Under the pieces are notes generated by a model. That model saw only the letters and a list, made by a program, of their open reading frames with translations, made no database searches and was not told the origin of the DNA. Shown here piece after piece: positions 18,106 to 24,860 of a DNA stretch of 64,000 nucleotides. The first letter of the stretch is position 1. The number at the start of each line of letters is the position of its first letter. The position numbers and the translations under genes were made by a program. The stretch covers positions 1-64,000 of IMG/VR virus record IMGVR_UViG_3300020546_000003; one strand, 5' to 3'. This DNA is from a virus.

Positions 18106-18360
18106 ATGAAAACTATATTATTAGATGAATTTACAAATACAATAGCTGTAGCTTGTTCAGAAGAGCAATGTATAATTAATTATTTTGACACTGTAGAACA
18201 TGCTCTTAAAATGTATTCTGATGCAATAATTGACTCTGATTTAGATAAAATTAATATTAGTATTGATAATAATTCTGTTATTATTACACTTACTAATCAA
18301 AAATTAATCCTAAATAAAGAACAAGCTTATATTTTAAGAAGTGTTCTTGAATCTATTTAA
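18106..18360 (+). CDS. Small acidic protein, function unknown
   Basis: 84 residues, MKTILLDEFTNT..., acidic, with the alternating pattern of a small alpha/beta protein. A good A-rich leader (AAAAATC) precedes the ATG. It is flanked by a terminator upstream and a long non-coding stretch downstream. No family recognised. Confidence 0.5.
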   Translation: MKTILLDEFTNTIAVACSEEQCIINYFDTVEHALKMYSDAIIDSDLDKINISIDNNSVIITLTNQKLILNKEQAYILRSVLESI

Positions 18361-18918
18361 GTTTTTGAGTTTTAGGGGAGATAATATCAAACCTAAACTC
18401 AATTATTTTTAAAGAACTCAATGTTTATAGGTTAAACAAAATGTAGTCATTTTAGGCTATTTTGAGGAAATAAATTGTTTTTCTCCTAGAGAAAAATTTA
18501 CTTTTTACTCATTTTAGTCATATTTTGTTTAACTCTTTTTACATAACTAATTGATAATCAAGTATAGCATATTTTAGAGTATTAAACAGTTTATATTTTG
18601 CTAAAAATATTAGCAATTTACTAAAAATATTAGTAAAATAGTTAGTTTTTTAGTTTAAAATGCTAAAAATATTAGTAGAGGAGTACCAGGTTACCCTCTA
18701 TCCTGTTTATCTACTTTAAAACTTTACTATAATACATAATAGTTTTACTATAGTGAAATAATATTTTATATTATGTTTGGTAGCATTACTACTCTATATA
18801 TTGTATTGATTATCAATACTTTATGTTCTTTTTACCCTAAAAATACACTATTTTAGCTAAATTTGCTATTATATGTTGTGTTAATATTATTTATATATTA
18901 TACCTATATATATATTTT
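18361..18918 (+). promoter_or_regulatory. Non-coding stretch with repeats and inverted repeats (operator or origin candidate)
   Basis: No gene is visible in about 560 bases. It holds three copies of CTAAAAATATTAG (18601, 18621, 18663), the first two extended to inverted repeats by flanking TG/CA and TA/TA. GTTAAACAAAAT (18431) is repeated inverted at 18522, and GTATTGATTATCAATAC (18803) is a near-perfect palindrome. Such clusters suit a regulator's operators or an initiator-binding origin. Which one cannot be told from sequence alone. Confidence 0.45.
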
Positions 18919-19088
18919 CCCTTTTGTACTAGCTTATTCTCATAAAATAAGTAGTTGTAATATGTAACCTAGATATACTACTTAGGTGAATTACAAATAG
19001 GAGTAGAGTAAATAAGTCAATGTATCAAGAAGCAAGGCTTGAAGTAAATACTTTGATGGTATCTCTATTACAACTAAGTACAAAAGGG
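18919..19088 (+). ncRNA. Candidate structured RNA closed by a 12-bp stem
   Basis: CCCTTTTGTACT (18919-18930) pairs perfectly with AGTACAAAAGGG (19077-19088), 170 bases end to end. Inside, AGTTGTAAT (18953) can pair with ATTACAACT (19067) or partly with ATTACAA (18990). Further hairpins are CTTATT/AATAAG, ACCTAG/CTTAGGT and TCAAG/CTTGA. There is no gene here. The multi-helix layout argues for a functional RNA; family unknown. Confidence 0.6.
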
Positions 19089-19154
19089 GTTAATTTTAAT
19101 TTTAAATATATATATACTTCTGGGAGGAGTTATAAAACCTAAATTTTCAATATC

Positions 19155-19328
19155 ATGAAAAACTTTATATTTCTTATCTTATTAATAATAATATTCATAG
19201 TAATATTATTTCCTGTTATACTAGCATTTGCTGTAGGAAACTATTGGCTCATACTATTATATATTGTTTGGTGGATACCAGGACTTGTATTAGTAAACTT
19301 TTGTGTAGAATTATCTAAAAATCTTTAA
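19155..19328 (+). CDS. Small membrane protein
   Basis: 57 residues with two hydrophobic stretches: MKNFIFLILLIIIFIVILFP, then a second span around WLILLYIVWWIPGLVLV. A hairpin inner-membrane protein is likely. First of three small membrane genes in a row. Confidence 0.55.
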   Translation: MKNFIFLILLIIIFIVILFPVILAFAVGNYWLILLYIVWWIPGLVLVNFCVELSKNL

Positions 19329-19345
19329 ACTTTAAAATAAAAAAA

Positions 19346-19537
19346 ATGAAAATATTACTTACTTTATTCCTATTATTCCATATATTATATTTATCTATAG
19401 TATTAATGAATATATTCTTTATTTGGTTTTATAATACTATAGAAGAAACAAATAGTAGAAATGATAGTATAGATATTATAAACTATCAAAAGGCTTTAAA
19501 TCCAATTTATTTAATTCAAATTATAAAAAAATTTTAA
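19346..19537 (+). CDS. Small membrane protein
   Basis: 63 residues; the N-terminal 32 residues are one hydrophobic span (LLTLFLLFHILYLSIVLMNI) followed by a polar tail. The next gene starts two bases after its stop, suggesting coupling. Confidence 0.5.
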   Translation: MKILLTLFLLFHILYLSIVLMNIFFIWFYNTIEETNSRNDSIDIINYQKALNPIYLIQIIKKF

Positions 19538-19539
19538 AA

Positions 19540-19713
19540 ATGATAACATTATCTATATTACTAGGAATACTATATTTTTGTTCTGGATATTATTTATTTA
19601 GAACTGAATTTAATAGTACAAATTTATATTATCCTGCTTATATGTTTTTTTGGGTAACAACAGTATGTATAGGATTTGGTATACTATACTTAATAAGCAT
19701 ATATTTACCTTAA
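19540..19713 (+). CDS. Small membrane protein
   Basis: 57 residues, with hydrophobic spans at both ends around a short polar loop (RTEFNSTNLYYP). The ATG at 19540 lies directly after the previous stop. Third member of the membrane-protein run. Confidence 0.5.
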   Translation: MITLSILLGILYFCSGYYLFRTEFNSTNLYYPAYMFFWVTTVCIGFGILYLISIYLP

Positions 19714-19746
19714 AAATCAATTATTAAAAATAAACTAAAAAAAAAA

Positions 19747-20163
19747 ATGAACAAAATACAAGCAAGAAATATGTTAGAAATAGTTGTAAAACATTTCTCT
19801 AAAAATCCTAAAGAATTAAGATGTTTATCTGCTAATGGTAATTGTAATTATTCTTATCAAAAAAATAAACCTAAGTCTTCAGGATGTGCAATAGGTATAT
19901 TTTTACCTAATGATTTATGTTTAGAAATGGATGATTCTAGTAATACTGATATTAAAAGTATTCTTGATAATCCAGATTTATATAAAAAGTTACCAAAATG
20001 GATGCAAAGTATGGACAGTAGTTTTTTAGAAAAATTACAAATTTTACATGATGCCAATTATTATTGGACTAAAACTGACATATCTAAAGGAGGTAAAGAA
20101 TGGGTTAATGATATTATTAATTCACATAATTTAGGTAAACCTATGTTTAGAGTTACTACTTAA
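19747..20163 (+). CDS. Conserved-looking phage protein, function unknown
   Basis: 138 residues. A central CAIGIFLP segment preceded by a Cys/Asn-rich loop (CLSANGNCNY) and a Trp-containing C-terminal half resemble small uncharacterised phage proteins with a GCAIGxxL motif. Charge and Cys placement would allow metal binding. No function is claimed. Confidence 0.5.
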   Translation: MNKIQARNMLEIVVKHFSKNPKELRCLSANGNCNYSYQKNKPKSSGCAIGIFLPNDLCLEMDDSSNTDIKSILDNPDLYKKLPKWMQSMDSSFLEKLQILHDANYYWTKTDISKGGKEWVNDIINSHNLGKPMFRVTT

Positions 20164-20213
20164 AAAATCAATTATTTATAAACAAATTTAAAAACAAAAA
20201 AAAATTAATAAAA

Positions 20214-20381
20214 ATGAAAAGATCATATAACAAAAAAACAAACATTTGGAAATTCTCTCTATCTTGGACAATGTCTAAAATAATTGAATTTGTTAACAGA
20301 CAAATAACTAAAGGAGCAAAACTAATAAAAGATTATACCTCTCAAAAAGGTAAAATATCTTTTGCTCTCCAATATTCTTAA
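20214..20381 (+). CDS. Small basic protein
   Basis: 55 residues, basic, MKRSYNKKTNIWKF..., preceded by a long A-rich leader. Possibly nucleic-acid binding on charge; no motif. Confidence 0.4.
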   Translation: MKRSYNKKTNIWKFSLSWTMSKIIEFVNRQITKGAKLIKDYTSQKGKISFALQYS

Positions 20382-20401
20382 TTTTTTAAACTATAATTAC
20401 A

Positions 20402-20599
20402 ATGGAATTAGAAGAAATAATAGAATTATTTTCTATAAATAAAGATAAATCTAAATTTATAGAGTATTTAAAAGAAATATATTTAAATATATCAGATAAT
20501 CAATTAGAACAAATTAATGAATTATTAAATATGTTTAATAAATTTAGAACTTATTCTACTGATGAATTGTTAGTAGATATTAAATCAATATTAAACTAA
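20402..20599 (+). CDS. Small acidic helical protein
   Basis: 65 residues, predicted all-helical and acidic. It ends 11 bases before the first of three structured RNAs. Unknown role. Confidence 0.45.
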   Translation: MELEEIIELFSINKDKSKFIEYLKEIYLNISDNQLEQINELLNMFNKFRTYSTDELLVDIKSILN

Positions 20600-20610
20600 C
20601 TAAAAACACT

Positions 20611-20801
20611 TAAACATTTCTACTATACTTAAATGTATAAATTGTCAAACAAATAAAAATGTGATTAATTATAAAATAGCCAGTTATAAGACAACATAAA
20701 GCTGTTGTATATGAAATAATTAGCTAATAAAGTAATATTTGCAAAAACTGTGATATAATTACAAATAGCCATTTGAGTTGTAACAATTGTAGAAATGTTT
20801 A
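20611..20801 (+). ncRNA. Structured RNA A of a three-RNA array (13-bp closing stem)
   Basis: TAAACATTTCTAC (20611-20623) pairs perfectly with GTAGAAATGTTTA (20789-20801). Inside, an imperfect 25-base direct repeat (20661 and 20750, sharing GTGAT, AATTA and TAGCCA) and hairpins ATAC/GTAT and ACAAC/GTTGT are seen. No reading frame fits. It is followed by the spacer TTTCTTTAAAAAAG and the next RNA. Family unknown. Confidence 0.6.
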
Positions 20802-20815
20802 TTTCTTTAAAAAAG

Positions 20816-20950
20816 TAATAAAATATTGTATTAGAGAGAAAGTTCTGGAAGCTCTAAATAAAGTTAATTCCAGGTTGTTTACTTAAATTTTAAATGCTAT
20901 AGGCTAATAAAATTAATAAGAAGAACTTATAAACAAACAATATTTTATTA
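20816..20950 (+). ncRNA. Structured RNA B of the array (14-bp closing stem, pseudoknot)
   Basis: TAATAAAATATTGT (20816-20829) pairs perfectly with ACAATATTTTATTA (20937-20950). Inside lies a classical H-type pseudoknot: TTAGAG (20831) with CTCTAA (20852), interleaved with CTGGAA (20845) and TTCCAG (20868). A 3' hairpin ATAAG/CTTAT follows. No coding frame. Family unknown. Confidence 0.65.
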
Positions 20951-20963
20951 TCTTTAAAATTTT

Positions 20964-21188
20964 AGACAATTATTCTGTATATAATTTATAATTAAACAAA
21001 TAATACTTGGTGATTTAACACCCTAATGGTCTGATTGCAAGGACTCCATGAACAGAGTCATGGAATATTATTAACATAATCCAAAATGTTTACGTTTAAT
21101 ATAAATATACTAAATTACAGCTGAGAATACCTAGAGTAGCTGCTAGGAAGTAGTCCTATTTGGAAAGGATATATACAGATAATTGTCT
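20964..21188 (+). ncRNA. Structured RNA C of the array (19-bp closing stem, pseudoknot)
   Basis: The 5' strand AGACAATTAT-T-CTGTATATA pairs with TATATACAG-ATAATTGTCT at the 3' end, with one bulged T. Inside are hairpins GGTG/CACC and GACTC/GAGTC, and a perfect H-type pseudoknot: CAGCT (21118)/AGCTG (21138) interleaved with CCTAG (21130)/CTAGG (21143). It ends 28 bases before a small gene and close to the tmRNA. Family unknown. Confidence 0.65.
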
Positions 21189-21215
21189 TTTCTTTAAAAA
21201 ATTAAAATAAATAAA

Positions 21216-21368
21216 ATGTTTAAAAAAATAGAAACCATTTATCAAAAAAGAGTTAAAACTTATTTAGATGGGGACATTAAACATACAGAAACTTATAGAT
21301 TAAGTAAATATTACTTTCTTTTTATACTAATATATAGTAAAGAAGAAGTATTATCGCATAATTTATAA
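21216..21368 (+). CDS. Small protein between structured RNA and tmRNA
   Basis: 50 residues, basic N-terminus and a hydrophobic stretch (YYFLFILIY) near the end. An A-rich leader precedes the ATG at 21216. The stop lies 9 bases before the tmRNA. Weak call because of length. Confidence 0.4.
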   Translation: MFKKIETIYQKRVKTYLDGDIKHTETYRLSKYYFLFILIYSKEEVLSHNL

Positions 21369-21717
21369 AAAATTTATGGGGGTGAAAGGTATAGATTGGA
21401 CACAAAAGTTTAGAAATTAAGCAAGTGGTAGTATGATTACACTTTAAAAATTACATATAATCAATAAGTGCAGAGAAATCTGATTTTAGTTTTGAAGATG
21501 CAATGAATTTTGTATCTACAGAAGAGCTTGTAGTAGCTTAGTAACAGAATACTACAAATTGTTTTTTCTTATTTTTCTTAAAAAATAAGATGGTGGTAGT
21601 CTAACCCTCTGTGGTTGGTCCCAATTCTTTATTGGAATCTAAAGTAGTAAGATAAACTTTGATTATCCTAAGCTTATAAATAAATTTCTTTATAATTGGC
21701 GTAACAAGACTTGGGTT

Positions 21718-22532
21718 TAAATTTGGACCCACATAATAGGGATATTATGTTAAAAATTGGATGAATTCAGGGAAAACTGTGTCAGAAATGATATGTCAAT
21801 CCTGAGCCAAGTTAAGAATAAATTCTTAAAAGGTGCAACGACTACCTGAGTAGTAAATCTACTTAATAACAGGCAAGAGCTTCCAACATCTAGAACAGAT
21901 GATGATATAGTCTAATCTAAAGGGAAACCTTTAGTTAAATAATTTTTAGTTATTAATTTACACACTAATAAAGTTTCTTCATGTGACATAGTATGTTTCA
22001 TATAATTAATTGATTGAGAAACATATTGAATATTACCTTTTATGTAACCTAAAGAAGAATCAATTCTATCTAAAGAAGCTAAATGTATTATATCTTTCTT
22101 TTTATTGATATGACTATTTAATATTAAAGATATTCCTGAGTATATACAAATACCATTTTGTATATCCCATTGTTCTTTTAAATCTTCTAATGTTAAATTA
22201 CATTCTTTAAATCTACTTTTAGCACATTTTAAATAAAATTTAAATGGATTAAAAGATTTTAATTTATTTCTTTCTATAGTACTTAATCTTGATTTTTCTT
22301 TAGAATCTTTAGATAATATAGTCTTTTCTACAAAATGTAACCCTGTACATTCTCTAGAACAAAAAGATTTTCTATTTAATCTAACATTTCTTAAATATTC
22401 AGTTTCAGGTTTTTCATATGAATTACCACAATGATCACAATTAACTTTTATTAATCTTCGATTTTCTTTATATTTTTGCATATGTAAATATAATCAAAAT
22501 TTAATTAATAAACAAATTATTATTTAAAATTG
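21718..22532 (+). other. Group I intron in the tmRNA T-loop
   Basis: 815 bases. The 5' exon TGGGTT pairs with the guide GACCCA at 21726-21731, giving the required U-G at the splice site. The intron ends in G (22532). The core is recognisable: CAATCCTGAGCCAAG (P4-P6 side), GCAACGACTACC (P3/P7) and GATGATATAGTC (P7 3' strand) near 21900. An antisense HNH gene lies downstream of the core. Removing the intron restores the T-arm TTGGG-TTCGAAT-CCCAA exactly. Confidence 0.88.
21912..22481 (-). CDS. HNH homing endonuclease in the tmRNA intron
   Basis: 189 residues, encoded against the direction of the intron and tmRNA. An N-terminal Cys-rich finger (CDHCGNSYEKP, CSRECTGLHF) is followed by a C-terminal part with GICIYSG and LASLDRIDSSLGYIKGNIQYVS, typical of HNH endonucleases. 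It would cut intronless tmRNA genes and so spread the intron. Being antisense, it needs its own promoter or read-through from elsewhere. Confidence 0.8.
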   Translation of the reverse strand: MQKYKENRRLIKVNCDHCGNSYEKPETEYLRNVRLNRKSFCSRECTGLHFVEKTILSKDSKEKSRLSTIERNKLKSFNPFKFYLKCAKSRFKECNLTLEDLKEQWDIQNGICIYSGISLILNSHINKKKDIIHLASLDRIDSSLGYIKGNIQYVSQSINYMKHTMSHEETLLVCKLITKNYLTKGFPLD

Positions 22533-22554
22533 CGAATCCCAACATCTCCACTTA

Positions 22555-22590
22555 ACTAGTTGATTTATAATCAATTAGTGTTTTGTTTTT
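22555..22590 (+). terminator. Terminator after tmRNA
   Basis: ACTAGTTGAT/ATCAATTAGT stem (one G-U pair), loop, then GTTTTGTTTTT, starting 5 bases after the tmRNA discriminator. Confidence 0.7.
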
Positions 22591-22597
22591 CATTTTT

Positions 22598-22634
22598 ATC
22601 CTCCTATTATAGTAATATAGTAGGGGGTTTTTAA
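22598..22634 (+). terminator. Second intrinsic terminator after tmRNA
   Basis: CCTCCTATTATA with TATAGTAGGGGG followed by TTTTTAAT. Confidence 0.7.
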
Positions 22635-22718
22635 TGAAAAATATATTATTAAAATTTGTATTTTTTGCAAGTTTTAATGATTTAGTATTATTTAACAATT
22701 TAAAAAATCTTAAAAAAA

Positions 22719-22970
22719 ATGAAACAAAAAACTTTTTACATAATCCTTTTAATAGGATTTTTATGTATAATGACTCTTATGTCATTTGCTTCTACAGATA
22801 CTACTTATATAACTAAAGACTCTACATTAGTACTAAAAACTATTAATATAGAACTTTATAAAGAAAGAGTTCAAAATCCTAATAGTTTTGATAAATTATA
22901 TATTTATCAAAGAAAAGATAGATTTGGTTATTATAAAGAATTTGTATTTTATAAAAAACTTAAAAATTAA
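22719..22970 (+). CDS. Small secreted or membrane-anchored protein
   Basis: 83 residues. The N-terminus MKQKTFYIILLIGFLCIMTL is a signal peptide or anchor, with a possible cleavage near SFAS-TD; the rest is polar with many Lys and Tyr. It would be exported. The ATG is preceded by an A-run. An overlapping upstream frame from 22634 is less convincing. Confidence 0.5.
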   Translation: MKQKTFYIILLIGFLCIMTLMSFASTDTTYITKDSTLVLKTINIELYKERVQNPNSFDKLYIYQRKDRFGYYKEFVFYKKLKN

Positions 22971-23028
22971 AAAAATAAAACAATAGTTATTCTTAAACAA
23001 TATTAAATTAAATTAAAAAACAAAAATT

Positions 23029-23535
23029 ATGGCAACTAAATCAACAAGTAAAAAAGGAACAACAACAGTAGCAACAGTAAACACTACATCATTAGTAATT
23101 CCTAAAAACAGTCAAGAAGTATCTGTAACTATAGAACAATTAAAAACTCAATTAGCAATATTAAAAGGTGATAGAGAAGATTCTATATCTTTAGATATTA
23201 GTTATGATAATGGAGATAATATTAAAAACGTGAATACTGTAGGAAGACTTTTAGAAATATCTTCTGCATTACATACAAGAAATGATTCTTATAATAGAGA
23301 AGTAGAAAGATATGGTCTACAAGACAAAAATATAGCTCCTTTTAAAGTAGCTAATAAAACAGTTTCTGAATGGGAAAAGATTATAGATAAAGCAATTCAT
23401 GAATTAATCAATAAAGTAAAAATTGAAAAAATTGAATCTGCTATTAAAAATCTTTCTAAACACCTCTCTGAAGAAGAAAGATTAGCTAATGATTTAAAAT
23501 CAATAGCAGAATCTGTAACAGAATATATACAATAA
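23029..23535 (+). CDS. Ser/Thr-rich N-tail plus coiled-coil protein, function unknown
   Basis: 168 residues. A low-complexity start (MATKSTSKKGTTTVATVN) leads into helical segments with coiled-coil character from about residue 90. The same plan (MATKRNSSKK..., then coiled coil) occurs in the gene at 32519. The two may be distant paralogues. A strong terminator follows. Confidence 0.5.
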   Translation: MATKSTSKKGTTTVATVNTTSLVIPKNSQEVSVTIEQLKTQLAILKGDREDSISLDISYDNGDNIKNVNTVGRLLEISSALHTRNDSYNREVERYGLQDKNIAPFKVANKTVSEWEKIIDKAIHELINKVKIEKIESAIKNLSKHLSEEERLANDLKSIAESVTEYIQ

Positions 23536-23556
23536 TTTTTCATTTTTATAAAGTTT

Positions 23557-23600
23557 CCCTACTTAGTAAATTAAAAAAAGCTAAGTAGGGTTTTTTCTTT
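23557..23600 (+). terminator. Intrinsic terminator
   Basis: CCCTACTTAG/CTAAGTAGGG perfect stem followed by TTTTTTCTTT. Confidence 0.85.
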
Positions 23601-23626
23601 TTAAAATCAAAAAAAAACATAAAAAT

Positions 23627-23857
23627 ATGAAAAAAGAAAATTATGTATATACAGAAAAAGATATTTATGTAGGACTTCAATTTACTACTGTTGATAATAC
23701 TTATAAGATAACTAATATATATCCTTTTAAATTCATAAATACTGGAGATAATTATGAATTTTCTAGATATAGTATTAAAGAATGTTTGTATTATTTTAAT
23801 AACAATGATTGGACTCCTATAATACCTAAACCTCAAAATATAGAGTTATGGATATAA
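23627..23857 (+). CDS. Small protein ending IELWI, first of three coupled genes
   Basis: 76 residues, aromatic and beta-like, ending QNIELWI. The TTATGGATATAA at its end holds the next start ATG, so translation is coupled. Weak similarity to the next two proteins outside the tail. No function recognised. Confidence 0.5.
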   Translation: MKKENYVYTEKDIYVGLQFTTVDNTYKITNIYPFKFINTGDNYEFSRYSIKECLYYFNNNDWTPIIPKPQNIELWI

Positions 23858-24120
23858 CAAAACAAGAAGAAGAAACTACTATAGAATTAGTAAAATCTTT
23901 AGTAGGAAAAGAAGTAAGTTGTACTTTATATTATAGATTTATAAAAAAAGGTAAAATTATTAAAGAAGGAGATAAATATTATATATTACAAAATGTAGAA
24001 GATGGGAATTCAGCTAAAAATAAACAAAATTATAATTATTCTTGGCAAATAGATAAAAATAATTGTGACAGATTAATAAATCTTAAACCTTTAACACAAT
24101 CAATAGAATTATGGATATAA
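23848..24120 (+). CDS. Small tandem paralogue (KEGD...YILQN family), copy 1
   Basis: 90 residues. Shares GKIIKEGDKYYILQN, a following DG and KNK, and YNYSW with the next gene, and ends SIELWI. It starts inside the tail of the previous gene and ends over the start of the next. Predicted small beta barrel. Function unknown. Confidence 0.5.
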   Translation: MDITKQEEETTIELVKSLVGKEVSCTLYYRFIKKGKIIKEGDKYYILQNVEDGNSAKNKQNYNYSWQIDKNNCDRLINLKPLTQSIELWI

Positions 24121-24389
24121 CAGAAATAACAGATGATATGGTAAGTAAAAAGATTACTTGTTATATAGATGGTACTTTTATAGATGATGGAGAAATTACT
24201 AAAGAAGGTGATAATTTTTATATACTACAAAATGAACAAGATGGGTTTGAAATAAAAAATAAAAAAGGTTATAAATATTCTTGGACATTAAAGGACGGTT
24301 CTCAAATTAAATTAAAAAGTGAATTTATTAATGTATCTCAAATAAAACTTAAAGAATCTTTAACAACTTCTATAGAACTTTGGATCTAA
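24111..24389 (+). CDS. Small tandem paralogue (KEGD...YILQN family), copy 2
   Basis: 92 residues, starting MDIT like copy 1. GEITKEGDNFYILQN, then DG and KNKKGYKYSW, repeat the copy 1 pattern, and it ends SIELWI. Duplication with divergence is evident. Function unknown. Confidence 0.5.
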   Translation: MDITEITDDMVSKKITCYIDGTFIDDGEITKEGDNFYILQNEQDGFEIKNKKGYKYSWTLKDGSQIKLKSEFINVSQIKLKESLTTSIELWI

Positions 24390-24427
24390 AGTAAAAAATT
24401 ACAAATAAACAATTAAAAAAAATAAAA

Positions 24428-24661
24428 ATGAAAAAAAGATTAGTAATACACAACAACAAATCATATGTATTAGTATCAAGTACTCAAATACATAAACCTT
24501 CTGTTAGAGTAACAGTAAGTGAAGATTTTCCTATCTCTAAAAAAAGAGAATTAAATGCAACAAAAAAAGCAATTAGATATTTAAGTGTACTAAATAGTAT
24601 ACAAGATACTAACAAAAAAGCTATTTTTGATCATGAAAATAACCAAATATTAGTAAATTAA
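24428..24661 (+). CDS. Small basic protein, function unknown
   Basis: 77 residues, basic, beta-like start MKKRLVIHNNKSYVLV. Long A-rich leader. No motif. Confidence 0.45.
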   Translation: MKKRLVIHNNKSYVLVSSTQIHKPSVRVTVSEDFPISKKRELNATKKAIRYLSVLNSIQDTNKKAIFDHENNQILVN

Positions 24662-24674
24662 ATTAATATACAAA

Positions 24675-24845
24675 ATGATCACAAAAATTATATTAAAAGT
24701 AGTATTAGTTTTAATACTACTTTTTTTATGCAATTGGATATTTAATCATATAAACCCTTGGGTAGGAATATTTTCTGCAATAGGATTATGTTTAGGTACT
24801 CAATACATATTTAAAAAAGAAATAAATCAAATATTAAACAATTAA
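24675..24845 (+). CDS. Small membrane protein
   Basis: 56 residues with two hydrophobic spans (IILKVVLVLILLFLCNWIF and a second near WVGIFSAIGLCLG). It lies 15 bases before the SPFH lipoprotein gene and may act with it. Confidence 0.5.
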   Translation: MITKIILKVVLVLILLFLCNWIFNHINPWVGIFSAIGLCLGTQYIFKKEINQILNN

Positions 24846-24860
24846 AAAAAACAGAAAATT

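Larger units (their letters stand above)
21378..22550 (+). ncRNA. ssrA: tmRNA (ssrA-like), split by a group I intron in the T-loop
   Basis: Transfer-messenger RNA that frees stalled ribosomes and tags the peptide. Exons are 21378-21717 and 22533-22550, 358 nt joined. The acceptor is GGGGGTG (21378) with CATCTCC (22543), discriminator A, no encoded CCA. The T-stem TTGGG/CCCAA with loop TT|CGAAT forms only after the intron is removed. A D-like region follows the acceptor. Helix P2 is AGAAATT...AAGC with GCTT...AATTTCT. The tag frame starts at GCA 21470 and ends GAG CTT GTA GTA GCT TAG TAA (tag ends EELVVA), with about 23 residues if the GCA is the resume codon. A terminator follows. Recognition is by structure and tag frame. 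Confidence 0.85.

Noticed and set aside
18601-18675. CRISPR-like array from the repeated CTAAAAATATTAG
   Set aside because: Only three short copies with unequal gaps (7 and 29 bases) and no spacers of constant length.
20611-21188. RNase P, 6S or riboswitch identity for the array RNAs
   Set aside because: None of the conserved core sequences of these classes could be found; the RNAs are left unassigned.
22634-22816. 60-residue frame after the tmRNA terminators
   Set aside because: It overlaps the better-supported signal-peptide gene at 22719 in another frame and starts within the terminator tail.
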